Origin: Chloroflexota bacterium
GTDB taxonomy: Bacteria > Chloroflexota > UBA6077
Direction of reading: 5' to 3'
Assembly: GCA_021806765.1 (NCBI GenBank)
Contig: JAJZQR010000046.1
Location: 1-26,698, forward strand
Length of the DNA stretch: 26,698 bases
The notes under the pieces were generated by a model. It was not told the origin of the DNA and did not search any database. It worked only from the letters and a program-made list of their open reading frames with translations. Positions 1 through 7,891 of the stretch are shown piece after piece (the stretch's first letter is position 1; the number at the start of each line of letters is the position of its first letter). The position numbers were made by a program, and so were the translations under genes.

Positions 1-48
1 CAGTTGAAGCAGTACCTGGCTGTGAATAGATGGGCATGGACCCAGTGA
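1..48 (+). CDS. Possible tail of the gene upstream of pglZ (partial)
   Basis: Two frames run open from the window edge into the start of pglZ. One ends with TAG at 27-29, directly before the pglZ ATG at 30. The other ends with TGA at 46-48 and would overlap pglZ slightly. Either could be the last codons of an upstream BREX gene such as a helicase or the PAPS-reductase-like component. Too little sequence is present to decide which frame is real or to name a product. Confidence 0.25.
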   Translation, partial: QLKQYLAVNRWAWTQ

Positions 49-2273
49 AGGGCTACCTGGCTTCCACAGTCAAGACGCCATATTTTTTGTTCATCGGCGA
101 TCAACAGTATCTGTCCGCCATAGACGAGTTGAAGGCTTGCGGACTGGCTTTTGTCCCAATAAGTGGTTTCTGTGGCGGAGATGACAAATTGCCCGACATC
201 GATGGGCTTCTCAGTCATATCGAAGCGGCTGATGCGAATGCGAACGAGAAGAAGCTTGTCGTAACGGGGCTTGGAGAGTTCCTCGCACTGCGTGGAACCG
301 CCGAGGCGACACGCACTCTGTCGAGGTTAAGAGACCTCAACGTCGGTGGTGCGAAGGTCATTCTGCTACTCCGTGGGCTTGCCTCGCTGATTATCGGACT
401 ACAAAACGACCCGCGCTTTGATAACCGCAGGCATAGTGTTGTAGGCAGAGCGGAATGCGACCTTGCATTCACGCTCGCCGCCCCGTCGGTCGGTTTATCA
501 GCGTTGCCTGGTTTCAAAGCTATGCTCGTCGAATTGGAAAACGGTCGGAATGGCAGTATTGTTGTGAATACCGCGGTCAACCTCGACAAGGCGATATTGA
601 CTGTGCGTCGAATCAGCAATGCCTACGAGGGTATGAAGTTCTCGACAAGGGGTTTTGCCTTAGCGCGTTCCTGCGGAACTGACGATCAGTGGGCGGAACT
701 GCTTGCGGAACTCAACCAAAGCAATGGGTCGCTTGATGCTGTATTCGAAAAGCACAGGCTTGGCGGTAATCTTGAGTCCGATTTCTACTATCGTCTCGCG
801 GGAAACGACTATCGCAATTGGCTCTACTATATCTGCCTTGAGCGTGGAGTCGATACTCTGCGGAATTCCTACCTTCGGTTCGTGTTGGACAAGACAAGCC
901 GCTTTGAGGAGTTCGCTGGCAATATCCTCAACGCGATTATCGAAATCCCGCACACAGACAAGCGGTTCCCAGCATTCTATCAGGAGCGCAAGACGCTGGT
1001 CGAAAAGTTCCCAGAATCGGATATTGCGGATTTCGTAGTGAACAGCCGCCAGGTAGTGGCAGAGAGCATTTATAGGCTAACCGATGGCACGAGACCAGAA
1101 CGCGAAGAGATCGTCGCTTGGCTCTCAAACAACGAGTTGACTCCACAACTCGAAGCCATCTATCCGGCATTGGCGGCGTACCTAAAGAAGTATGTCTTCA
1201 AATGCCCCGAACTTGCGGAGTTGCTGACCGATTATTTCGAAGCATACAAACGTCAGAAGCTGTCCAACCGGCTCGAACCAGGATTCTTGGAAAAGGTTGA
1301 CGAGCTTGCAAGGTCGCGGGTGTTCAATCGTCTGCCCACGCGAGACGAGATTATGGACAGGGTGGATAAGAACGGAACCTACCTATACTGGCTCGACGCA
1401 CTCGGCGTTGAGTATTTAGGGCTTATTGAAGCCTTGGTGCAGAAACGAGGGCTTTCCGTTCGTGTCAGCATTGCCCGTGCTGAATTGCCGACCATAACCT
1501 CTATCAACAGGGGGTTCTTTGATGCGTGGCAAGGCGGCAAAAAAGAAAAGAGCGACGAGTTGGACGACACAAAGCACAATGACGCAGGTGGTTACAACTT
1601 CACGGATAACGAACTGCCCATCCATCTCGCCAAAGAGCTGGATATCATTGCGGCGATGATAGACAAGGCGGCAACGGAGCTGGCTCTCAGACACTGCGAA
1701 CGATTCTTAGTTGTCAGCGATCACGGGGCTTCTCGTCTTGCCGTTCTGCGCCGCAAAGAGGAACAATACGACACCGACACCTCCGGCGAGCATTCAGGAC
1801 GTTGCTGTAAGTCGTTCCAACCCTACGACCTTCCGTTTGCTGCGGAGGAGAACGGTTATCTTGTGCTCGCCGATTACGGTCGCTTCAAAGGCAGCCGTGC
1901 CGCGAGCGTCGAGGTTCATGGTGGAGCGTCCTTGGAAGAGGTTGCTGTCCCCATTATTGAACTTTCGCTGAAAGACGGAAGAATAACCGTCAAGCTGGTC
2001 GATGAGAGGGTGACAGTAGACTTCCGTACCGGTACGGAGATTGAGTTGTTCTTCAACTCTCCCGTGCGGGACGTTTGCGTTGTACTGAACGGCAAGCCCT
2101 ATCAGACAGTCCAGACTGATGGAAACCACTGGACCGTTAAGCTACCGGACGTGAAACGAGCGGGCGACTACCCCGCGGATGTCTACGCCGGGGACAACCT
2201 GATTGGCAAAATAGTGATTAAAGCGCAAGGCAAGAGCGGCAAAGTCAATGACGCCTTTGATGAGTTGTTTTAG
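30..2273 (+). CDS. pglZ: BREX alkaline-phosphatase-superfamily protein PglZ (type 4-like)
   Basis: This 747-residue protein matches the PglZ family, the signature component of BREX phage-exclusion systems. PglZ belongs to the alkaline phosphatase superfamily and acts in the cytoplasm with the other Brx proteins. Visible hallmarks are the metal-site region YWLDALGVEYL at about residues 450-462, the motif VVSDHGASRL at about 559-568, and a downstream EVHGGASLEE segment at about 628-637, which is the usual PglZ layout. A beta-rich tail of about 100 residues follows. The start is ATG 30; ATG 36 is an alternative and neither has a strong ribosome site. The gene is followed after 12 bases by brxL, the gene order of type 4 (and type 1) BREX ends. 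The general family call is strong. The type 4 assignment is inferred from overall resemblance and from the sulfur-related neighbours. Confidence 0.9.
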   Translation: MGMDPVKGYLASTVKTPYFLFIGDQQYLSAIDELKACGLAFVPISGFCGGDDKLPDIDGLLSHIEAADANANEKKLVVTGLGEFLALRGTAEATRTLSRLRDLNVGGAKVILLLRGLASLIIGLQNDPRFDNRRHSVVGRAECDLAFTLAAPSVGLSALPGFKAMLVELENGRNGSIVVNTAVNLDKAILTVRRISNAYEGMKFSTRGFALARSCGTDDQWAELLAELNQSNGSLDAVFEKHRLGGNLESDFYYRLAGNDYRNWLYYICLERGVDTLRNSYLRFVLDKTSRFEEFAGNILNAIIEIPHTDKRFPAFYQERKTLVEKFPESDIADFVVNSRQVVAESIYRLTDGTRPEREEIVAWLSNNELTPQLEAIYPALAAYLKKYVFKCPELAELLTDYFEAYKRQKLSNRLEPGFLEKVDELARSRVFNRLPTRDEIMDRVDKNGTYLYWLDALGVEYLGLIEALVQKRGLSVRVSIARAELPTITSINRGFFDAWQGGKKEKSDELDDTKHNDAGGYNFTDNELPIHLAKELDIIAAMIDKAATELALRHCERFLVVSDHGASRLAVLRRKEEQYDTDTSGEHSGRCCKSFQPYDLPFAAEENGYLVLADYGRFKGSRAASVEVHGGASLEEVAVPIIELSLKDGRITVKLVDERVTVDFRTGTEIELFFNSPVRDVCVVLNGKPYQTVQTDGNHWTVKLPDVKRAGDYPADVYAGDNLIGKIVIKAQGKSGKVNDAFDELF

Positions 2274-2285
2274 GAGTTGCTACCC

Positions 2286-3773
2286 ATGATTGCAAAACTC
2301 AGAAACTGCTTTGATGAGATGGTCGTGTACAAAGACCTCAAAAAGAGCAACTTCTTCTCCGCTCTGAGCCTTCCCTCCTTCATGCGCGACTGGCTCTTGA
2401 GAAAGTTTGAGGACGAGAACGGCCGCTTCGATTCCGACGAGTTGGTTCGCTTTGTGAGGACTTATCTGCCTCGCAAAGATGACTGGACAGCGATAAAGAA
2501 TCAGGTGGTAATCGAGCATGAACGAGTGAAGTTCCTCGCCAAGGTGTCGGTTGACATCGACATCAGGACGGGTGAGGTCTCTTTTTCCCTACCCGACTTT
2601 GGGTTGTCGAGCAAGGACACCATAATCGAGGATGCTGTGTGGCAGACCTGCAAAGACGACTTAGTGCGCGGTCGAGAGACGTGGGGAATGGTTGAAATCG
2701 GATACCGTCCGCCTGATGACTACGACATGGAGTTTTCCAATAGCAAGGCGAAGGGTGCCAATCGCGGAAAAATCAAGCTGACTGCCTTTAAGACCTTCTG
2801 CCCGTACACGATTGACATCGACTACTTCAAAGAAGCGCGGCGTGAGTTTACCACCGCGGAGTGGCTTGATGTCCTGCTGGGCGCAGTGGACTATAACGCA
2901 AGCGGCTACCTCGGTGACGAGGAAAAGAAACTCACGATGCTCACACGATTGCTTCCATTCGTAGAGAAGCGGTTGAACCTCATTGAACTTGCCCCGAAGG
3001 GAACCGGCAAATCATATCTTTTCGGACGTGTCAGCCGCTTCGGGTGGCTTTCGAGCGGAGGCGTAATGAGCCGCGCGAAGATGTTCTATGACCAAAACAA
3101 GCGCGCTGAGGGCTTGGTGTCAGGCAACGACTTCATCGCCTTGGACGAGGTGCAGACCATCTCGTTCACCGACGTTGACGAAATGCGCGCGGCGCTGAAA
3201 GGCTACCTTGAGTCGGGCATCTTCACCGTTGGCAACTACGAGGGAACTGCCGAAGCGGGCGTTATCCTCTGTGGCAATATCAAGAAAGAAACGATGGACG
3301 AGGACGGTTTCGGCAATATGTTTGAGGAACTCCCGTCCGTATTCCACGAATCAGCGTTAATAGAACGCTTTCACGGCTTCATCAAGGGATGGAATATCCC
3401 AAGAATGAACGACGACCTCAAGATTGCGGGCTGGGCACTGAATTCGGAATACTTCTGCTCGATAATGCACGAATTGCGTGACGATATGAGTTATCGTGCC
3501 GTTGTGGATGAACTCATCGAAGTTCCAGAAGCCGCCGACACCCGCGATACCGAAGCTGTCAAGCGCATCGCAACGGCGTACCTGAAACTGCTCTTCCCGC
3601 AGGTTCGCAACGCAAACGACGTAACCGCTCGTGAGTTCAAGCGTTACTGCCTCGACCGCGCGCGGAAGATGCGGGATACGATCAAATACCAGTTGGGAAT
3701 GCTCGACGTTGAGTATCGCGGGAAAGACCTCCCCGCTTTCAGCGTCAGACCCGACCCTGAAGAAGTGGGGTAA
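2286..3773 (+). CDS. brxL: BREX Lon-like AAA+ ATPase BrxL
   Basis: This 495-residue protein resembles BrxL, the Lon-related ATPase encoded at the end of several BREX operons. A Walker A motif (PKGTGKSY) lies at residues 237-244 and a Walker B (FIALDEVQ) ends near 289, with the acidic pair at D287 and E288. I chose ATG 2286 because AGGAG at 2272-2276 sits 9 bases upstream; an upstream TTG at 2277 is less likely. The protein belongs to the short BrxL form of about 450-500 residues. It ends well before the length of roughly 680 residues of longer BrxL proteins such as that of E. coli, so any C-terminal Lon-like peptidase part is reduced or absent. It is probably co-transcribed with pglZ and the small gene that follows four bases later. 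Confidence 0.85.
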   Translation: MIAKLRNCFDEMVVYKDLKKSNFFSALSLPSFMRDWLLRKFEDENGRFDSDELVRFVRTYLPRKDDWTAIKNQVVIEHERVKFLAKVSVDIDIRTGEVSFSLPDFGLSSKDTIIEDAVWQTCKDDLVRGRETWGMVEIGYRPPDDYDMEFSNSKAKGANRGKIKLTAFKTFCPYTIDIDYFKEARREFTTAEWLDVLLGAVDYNASGYLGDEEKKLTMLTRLLPFVEKRLNLIELAPKGTGKSYLFGRVSRFGWLSSGGVMSRAKMFYDQNKRAEGLVSGNDFIALDEVQTISFTDVDEMRAALKGYLESGIFTVGNYEGTAEAGVILCGNIKKETMDEDGFGNMFEELPSVFHESALIERFHGFIKGWNIPRMNDDLKIAGWALNSEYFCSIMHELRDDMSYRAVVDELIEVPEAADTRDTEAVKRIATAYLKLLFPQVRNANDVTAREFKRYCLDRARKMRDTIKYQLGMLDVEYRGKDLPAFSVRPDPEEVG

Positions 3774-3777
3774 ACAA

Positions 3778-3975
3778 GTGGACAAGAAAAACTGCTATGT
3801 CTGCGGTAAAGAAGCCCTGAGCAAAAATGAAATCGGGCTGACCAAGAAACTAGTGGGCAGAAGCTCCAAGCGTTTCTACTGCCTTGATTGCCTTGCCGAG
3901 TGTTTTGAAGTAGACACGGGGTTTCTGCTTGCCAAGGTAGAGGAATTCAAGGAACAGGGTTGCGGATTATTCTAA
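3778..3975 (+). CDS. Small Cys-pair (zinc-ribbon-like) protein in the BREX operon
   Basis: This 65-residue protein starts with GTG at 3778, four bases after the brxL stop, so it is probably translated with brxL. It has one CxxC pair at residues 6-9 (CYVC) and a second, CLDC, near residues 35-38, followed by another Cys. This pattern suggests a small zinc ribbon or a metal- or sulfur-binding module. The middle is basic and the C-terminal half is predicted helical and acidic. The next gene is a broken cysteine desulfurase, so a role with sulfur transfer in a BREX type 4 context is plausible, but that is inference from position. I do not recognise a named family with certainty. Confidence 0.65.
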   Translation: MDKKNCYVCGKEALSKNEIGLTKKLVGRSSKRFYCLDCLAECFEVDTGFLLAKVEEFKEQGCGLF

Positions 3976-3990
3976 GGAGGTGCCCATGCC

Positions 3991-4208
3991 GTGATTTACG
4001 CTGATAACGCCGTGACAACGAAAACATCAGATTTGGCATTTGAGAAAATGCTTCGGCTTCTGCGTGAGCAGTACGGCAATGTCTCCAGCCTGTACGCACT
4101 GGGTATGAAATCGAAACGAGCAAGCGAGCAGTCATGGAAGCGACAAAGGAAGTAGTTGAGGCCATAACAAATGCCTACGATAAAATCAGGCAGACCTTAT
4201 CCTTTTAA
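3991..4208 (+). pseudogene. Cysteine desulfurase (NifS/IscS-like), internally deleted remnant
   Basis: The GTG at 3991, 10 bases after AAGGAGG (3974-3980), opens a typical NifS/IscS/DndA N-terminus: IYADNAVTT, then a helix, then QYGNVSSLYALGMKSKRA. After about 47 residues the match ends and the frame stops at TAG 4153-4155. A second frame (about 4134-4208) encodes about 24 residues ending in AYDKIRQTLSF, which resembles the helical C-terminal end of such enzymes. The simplest reading is an internal deletion that removed the PLP-lysine and active-Cys parts and joined the two ends out of frame. Desulfurases of this family release sulfur from cysteine; DndA does so for DNA phosphorothioation. 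This copy cannot be active. The N-terminal identity is firm, the C-terminal piece is tentative. Confidence 0.7.
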
Positions 4209-4399
4209 CGATTTGCCCCTATCACCGCTAAAAGGGGGTGCAGGTTTTCCGAAAGACAGACGGTACGGCGGCAAGATCGCCGGCACGAACCACATTTCAC
4301 AAAACACAAAGGGCTTCCGAAGTCGGCTGATGACATCGAAAGCCCTTGTTCTGCGCGTTTGCAAGCCCCAATAAAGCAAAAGCGCCGCGCGATTTCTAG
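4209..4399. other. Junction region without a supported gene
   Basis: I see no convincing gene here. The stretch follows the broken desulfurase and precedes gene fragments of a more GC-rich composition, so it probably contains the boundary between the BREX block and the rest. Both strands are open in places, but the predicted peptides are low in family-like signal and look like readings of a non-coding intergenic repeat. Confidence 0.4.
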
Positions 4400-4690
4400 C
4401 GGCAAATTGTATGAAAGACAGTATCATTAGTTCGAGGACCCTGACCGAGGCCAGCTCGTCGGAGAAGCCCGTGAGCAAAGCCCCGATCTGCTCCCGAAGG
4501 CCGCTCCGCTCCAACCACTGCACCTCGCCCCTCTCCGCGATCAGCGCCTCGGCCTTCCCTCGTATCTCTTCCCAGCGAGGCCGCAACGGAGCCATGAGCG
4601 CCGGCTCCACCACCTCCAGGAACGGGTTGGAAGCGTATCTCGTGTAGAGCAGGTCCAAGCGTGGGTAATCCTCGTGTGGCGTGACGCTGG
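4400..4690 (-). pseudogene. Possible gene fragment, unknown product
   Basis: On the minus strand a frame of about 95 codons reads with protein-like composition, alternating acidic and hydrophobic helical segments (for example RPRWEEIRGKAEALIAERG and SDELASVRVLELMILSF). No good start codon precedes this part, and its 3' end runs into the junction region, so it looks like the inside of a gene that has lost both ends. I do not recognise the family. It may be only a chance open frame. Confidence 0.25.
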
Positions 4691-5146
4691 ATGGAAGCGG
4701 CCTTTTTCTACGGCGGCAAAGGCAGCTTGATGATGGCGCAGGTCTTGCCTGTGGCAACCAGAACAAGCTCGACATGGGAGGCATCCTTGGCAAGAAGACA
4801 ACGCCGCCCGCAGCCTACCGCTCAGGTCCACCTTACCCCCGCCCGGACTACCTGTTGCCTCTGCGGCGGTGCCATGTGGGCCGACTACCGCAACACCCGA
4901 ACGGTCACCACCCTCGAGGGTCTATGTCGCCTCGTCATGACGATCCGCCGCTGTGCCGATCGCAACTGCCAACTCTATCATCGGCGCTACCGTCCTGAAG
5001 ACGAGGGTTCCTGGGCTCTGCCTCAGAGCGAGTTCGGCCTCGACATCATCGCCCTGATCAGGGCCTTGCGCTATGCCGAACATCGCAGCGTGCCCGAGAT
5101 CCACTCTGAATGGGGACATGGATCATTCCTCACTGAACGTCAGTAG
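4691..5146 (+). pseudogene. Truncated transposase-like protein, N-terminal part
   Basis: The central part has a zinc-finger-like CCLCGG pair, then a second Cys pair (RRCADRNCQLYHRRY), then a helical segment EFGLDIIALIRALRYAEHRS followed by VPEIH. This combination resembles the N-terminal region of a bacterial transposase family in which the segment is normally followed by a helix-turn-helix and a catalytic core. Here the reading changes to unrelated sequence after about position 5100 and stops at 5146, so the catalytic part is gone. The first 45 or so residues are also of doubtful origin. The assignment is from memory of the family pattern. I treat it as mobile-element debris. Confidence 0.5.
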
Positions 5147-5164
5147 GGAACTGCATGGTGCGCT

Positions 5165-5698
5165 TCAGCAGGACATAGCCAAGAGCGGATCGATGGCCCG
5201 GCTCTGCAAGGATGCTAGATCGTGTATTCCGTCGAGAGGCACAGCCTGGACGACGCCCTTGTCGAAACCCCACTTCTCAGAGATTGCCATCACCTTCCCC
5301 ATCTCCCGGGTGGGAACCATGGAGAGCCAAGCCGATCTCAGGTACCCGTAACGATAGCCGACGGGCCCGCCCTCAGCGTCCTGCTTCATCCGGAAACAGC
5401 CGAGCACGACCACAGGGTCCACCCCTTTGAAATCGAGATCGACGAAGACGATGCCGAGGCCCTTCAGGTCCAGAGGGCTATCTTCCGATCGATAGTATCG
5501 AGAGACGTAGGGCGCCAGCCACCATTCAGGGCTGTTGATGTCTTTGGACTGCTCGGTGCCGACGGTGTTGCCATGGATGCAGCGATAGCCAGCGTTGGCC
5601 ATCAGGCTGTCGGCATCCTGCAAGAGGCTCGCGGACTCCTCGTAGACTTTTGTCACGTTGTCGAAGGTGATCTTTATCCGATCGGCGATCTCGGTCAT
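5165..5698 (-). CDS. Unknown 177-aa protein, last gene of the WYL-nuclease operon
   Basis: I do not recognise this protein. ATG 5698 overlaps the TGA of the upstream nuclease gene as ATGA, the same coupling used by the gene pair before it, so I prefer it over a GTG at 5707. The sequence starts with a helical region (about residues 1-40). It continues with a beta-rich part that includes a hydrophobic core GLGIVFVDLDFKGVDPVVVL near residues 80-100 and a segment with many Tyr and Gly. It has no signal peptide, membrane segment or clear catalytic motif. Its tight coupling to a PD-(D/E)XK-like protein and a WYL regulator suggests a partner or immunity role in a small defence cassette, which is inference. 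Confidence 0.75.
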   Translation of the reverse strand: MTEIADRIKITFDNVTKVYEESASLLQDADSLMANAGYRCIHGNTVGTEQSKDINSPEWWLAPYVSRYYRSEDSPLDLKGLGIVFVDLDFKGVDPVVVLGCFRMKQDAEGGPVGYRYGYLRSAWLSMVPTREMGKVMAISEKWGFDKGVVQAVPLDGIHDLASLQSRAIDPLLAMSC

Positions 5699-6606
5699 GT
5701 CGCGCACCTCACATAGAAGCTGATGACTGTCGGGGCTGGGGGCAGATGCCAGTCATAGTTGCTGACCCTTCGGGAGGAGGAGTAGAAAACGGGGCTCTCC
5801 ATCGGGGTCTCCCGCGCTACCTGGAAGGTGCAGTGGCCGGTTGTGACGAGACTAGCGCCGGCGTAGACGGAGCCGGCCGCAACGCCATCAACGTGCCCGA
5901 CCGCGTCAAAGCCGGCGAACCTCACGAGCCGCTTCTTGACGAGAAGCTGGCGAAGGTCATCGAGGATGGGTCGCTCATACTCCATTGGGTTGGCACGGGC
6001 AAGGATACGCTGCAGGTCAAACCAAGTGGCCCAGAACAGGTTGACCCGGGTGTGGTTAGGCAGGAAATGGGCGATCTCGTCGATGGACTCCTGCATGGCG
6101 AGCCTGGGCATCGACCGATGAGCGGTCACGTAGACCAGGGTGTGACAGCACACGTGCTCCCGCAGGAAGTGGTCGGGCAGGTGGAAACTCCCGGCCGGGT
6201 CGAGCAGCGCGAGATACTCTCTAGCCAGTTGATCACTAGGGGCGGACGCCAATTCGAGCTCCTCGCCGTCCAGCGCGGAACTCGACTTCGCACTGAAGTA
6301 CTTGGCCTCGACCAGGACCAGGCAGAAGCGTCTCGACGAGTCTTCCAGGGCAATCAGCACATCCGGTTCACAGGCGGCGAGCCAGGACCAGAAGCGATAA
6401 TAGGCGCGTTCTATTGGAGCATCCAGAAACGTCGCGAGGGATATCCCGTCAACCGTCTTGGCCCCCCTTAGAAATGGGAGCAGCAGAAGCTCCGGCCGAA
6501 CGTAGCGGCAGGCGGCGAACACGTCCGAGGTCAGCAGGTCCTCCAACTGGTTGGAAAGGTTGCTGCCAGTGTGGGAGATCTTGCCGTGGATCTCGGCGAT
6601 GGTCAT
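5695..6606 (-). CDS. PD-(D/E)XK nuclease-like protein
   Basis: This 303-residue protein carries a recognisable PD-(D/E)XK signature: P81-D82 in EPDVLIAL, then after a turn E100-x-K102 in CLVLVEAKYF, on predicted beta strands. This is the fold of many restriction, repair and phage-defence nucleases, which cut DNA with Mg2+. The start ATG 6606 overlaps the stop of the WYL gene as ATGA, and the frame reading further upstream is only the shadow of that gene. The N-terminal 60 residues and the C-terminal 150 have no motif I can name. The middle gene of a three-gene minus-strand operon, it is probably controlled by the WYL protein. Substrate and target are unknown, and an inactive or regulatory role is possible. 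Confidence 0.7.
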   Translation of the reverse strand: MTIAEIHGKISHTGSNLSNQLEDLLTSDVFAACRYVRPELLLLPFLRGAKTVDGISLATFLDAPIERAYYRFWSWLAACEPDVLIALEDSSRRFCLVLVEAKYFSAKSSSALDGEELELASAPSDQLAREYLALLDPAGSFHLPDHFLREHVCCHTLVYVTAHRSMPRLAMQESIDEIAHFLPNHTRVNLFWATWFDLQRILARANPMEYERPILDDLRQLLVKKRLVRFAGFDAVGHVDGVAAGSVYAGASLVTTGHCTFQVARETPMESPVFYSSSRRVSNYDWHLPPAPTVISFYVRCAT

Positions 6607-7607
6607 TTGACGGCCTCGAGAGCCTCGGCGGGACTGGCGCTGTTGTAGGTGCTGCACAGTCGACGGACAGTCTCCGCGATCTTGTCTCGCAACTGCGGCG
6701 GAGAGAGAACCTCGACTTCGGCTCCCCAGGAGAGTATCCAGGGGGTGATCTCCATCGTGCCTGCCACGGTCACGGCGAAGTCCAGCGTTCCGTTCTCTTG
6801 CTCCCTCAGCGATTGAGATGGGTGCCAGGTGCACTCTTTCACGCGTGCGGCAACAAGGGGACTGAAACGGAGTTGCACCTCCACCTCCTCGTCCGCGACG
6901 ATCCCCCAACTCGACTTCAAGTAGCTGTTCACGTCGAAATCCGCGGGGATCTCGTAGAGCTGATCGGTCAGCTCGATCTGCTGAATGCGCTCCAACTTGA
7001 AGGTGCGCAGCGCCCCAGCATGATGGCAGTGGCCGATGAGGTAGCAGGAATGCCCGATGGGCGAAGGCTCCAGGAAGTAGGGCTCAACGAGACGCTCCTC
7101 CAGACACCTCTGCCCGTCCCCCGTTCGCGGGTACCAGAGACGCACCCGCCGGCCAGTGGCCCACGCCGTTGACAGTATGTCGAAGACCCGTGAGTAGCGG
7201 GGGTTCTCGGCCCGGGGCAGCATGCCGCGAATGGTCTCGGAGACATGCTGAGCCACGGCTTTGGGCAGGGCGGCGGCAAGCTTGGCGAAGGCCGACTCGA
7301 TGTTGAGATCCCGCTCGTCAGAGTAGCGAGAGACCAGCCGAGCGGCCAGGTAGAGCGTCATCGCCTCCAACAGGGTTAGCTTGAGCGGCGGTAGAAAGAC
7401 GCCTTCCTCGAGACCGTACACCCTGCCTTCTTGCCAGATGGGGTATCCCAGCTCGTCCTGCAGCGCGCGAAGATCCCGGTAGCTCGTGCGTGTGGAGACC
7501 TCGCACAGCTCTGCGAGGTGCCCAATCGGGAGCCCCTGGGGATACTGGTACAGGGTCTGGGCCACGCGGAGAAGTCGGGCGGTGCGGTCGCGCTTGGCTT
7601 CTGACAT
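6603..7607 (-). CDS. WYL-domain helix-turn-helix transcriptional regulator
   Basis: The 334-residue protein has a DeoR/HTH_11-like N-terminal winged helix (residues about 1-60, including LAELCEVSTRTSYRDLRAL) and a WYL-type domain in the middle. The WYL core is visible as VRLWYPRTGDG with a downstream VEPYFL and a GHC..AGALRTFKLERI segment. A WYL C-terminal extension follows. WYL regulators bind ligands, proposed to include nucleic acid or nucleotides, and often control phage-defence loci. ATG 7607 has GAGGAGG about 10 bases upstream. It is the first gene of the operon and probably autoregulates it. The divergent space to the next gene contains a palindrome at 7796-7814 that could be an operator. 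Confidence 0.9.
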   Translation of the reverse strand: MSEAKRDRTARLLRVAQTLYQYPQGLPIGHLAELCEVSTRTSYRDLRALQDELGYPIWQEGRVYGLEEGVFLPPLKLTLLEAMTLYLAARLVSRYSDERDLNIESAFAKLAAALPKAVAQHVSETIRGMLPRAENPRYSRVFDILSTAWATGRRVRLWYPRTGDGQRCLEERLVEPYFLEPSPIGHSCYLIGHCHHAGALRTFKLERIQQIELTDQLYEIPADFDVNSYLKSSWGIVADEEVEVQLRFSPLVAARVKECTWHPSQSLREQENGTLDFAVTVAGTMEITPWILSWGAEVEVLSPPQLRDKIAETVRRLCSTYNSASPAEALEAVK

Positions 7608-7795
7608 CGTGGACTACCTCCTCAGCAGTCGAAGCAGTTCCAGGATGCGCCTTGGCGGAACAGGGTTGATGGTAGTTGTTAGCAAGACCCCTGTCAATTC
7701 GCGCGACCATCCTCTCAGCGATCCGCCGACCCTGTACCGACGGCGACTCCACAGGATCTGAACCCGGTACGAATGCCGGAAAGTTGATCAAAGTC

Positions 7796-7814
7796 GCGAC
7801 AGTCTAGCTGTCGC
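7796..7814. promoter_or_regulatory. Perfect 7-bp inverted repeat in the divergent promoter region
   Basis: GCGACAG and CTGTCGC face each other around the 5-base spacer TCTAG. The site lies in the 284-base non-coding space between the WYL regulator (leftward) and the ARPP-1 gene (rightward), about 80 bases before the latter. It could be an operator for the WYL protein or another dimeric regulator. It has no T-run, so a terminator is less likely. Function is inferred from position only. The rest of the space holds no gene that I can support. Confidence 0.4.
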
Positions 7815-7891
7815 ACGGGCCCGCTAGGATGTTCGCGAAGAAGGTTGAAGACCGAGCTGTGGAGCCGTATCAGCGGCAAGAGGAGGGCAAG

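Noticed and set aside
4197..4793. A full 198-codon minus-strand gene through the junction.
   Set aside because: Only the middle part is protein-like; its ends are Arg/Pro-rich and overlap the transposase fragment, so I keep only a low-confidence remnant.
6607..6909. N-terminal extension of the nuclease frame upstream of ATG 6606.
   Set aside because: It lies wholly inside the WYL gene in another frame and is Arg/Gly-rich; ATG 6606 gives an ATGA overlap.
6414..7172. A plus-strand open frame opposite the WYL gene and the nuclease gene.
   Set aside because: Arg/Pro/Ser-rich reading without family signal; the minus-strand genes have clear domains and coupled starts.
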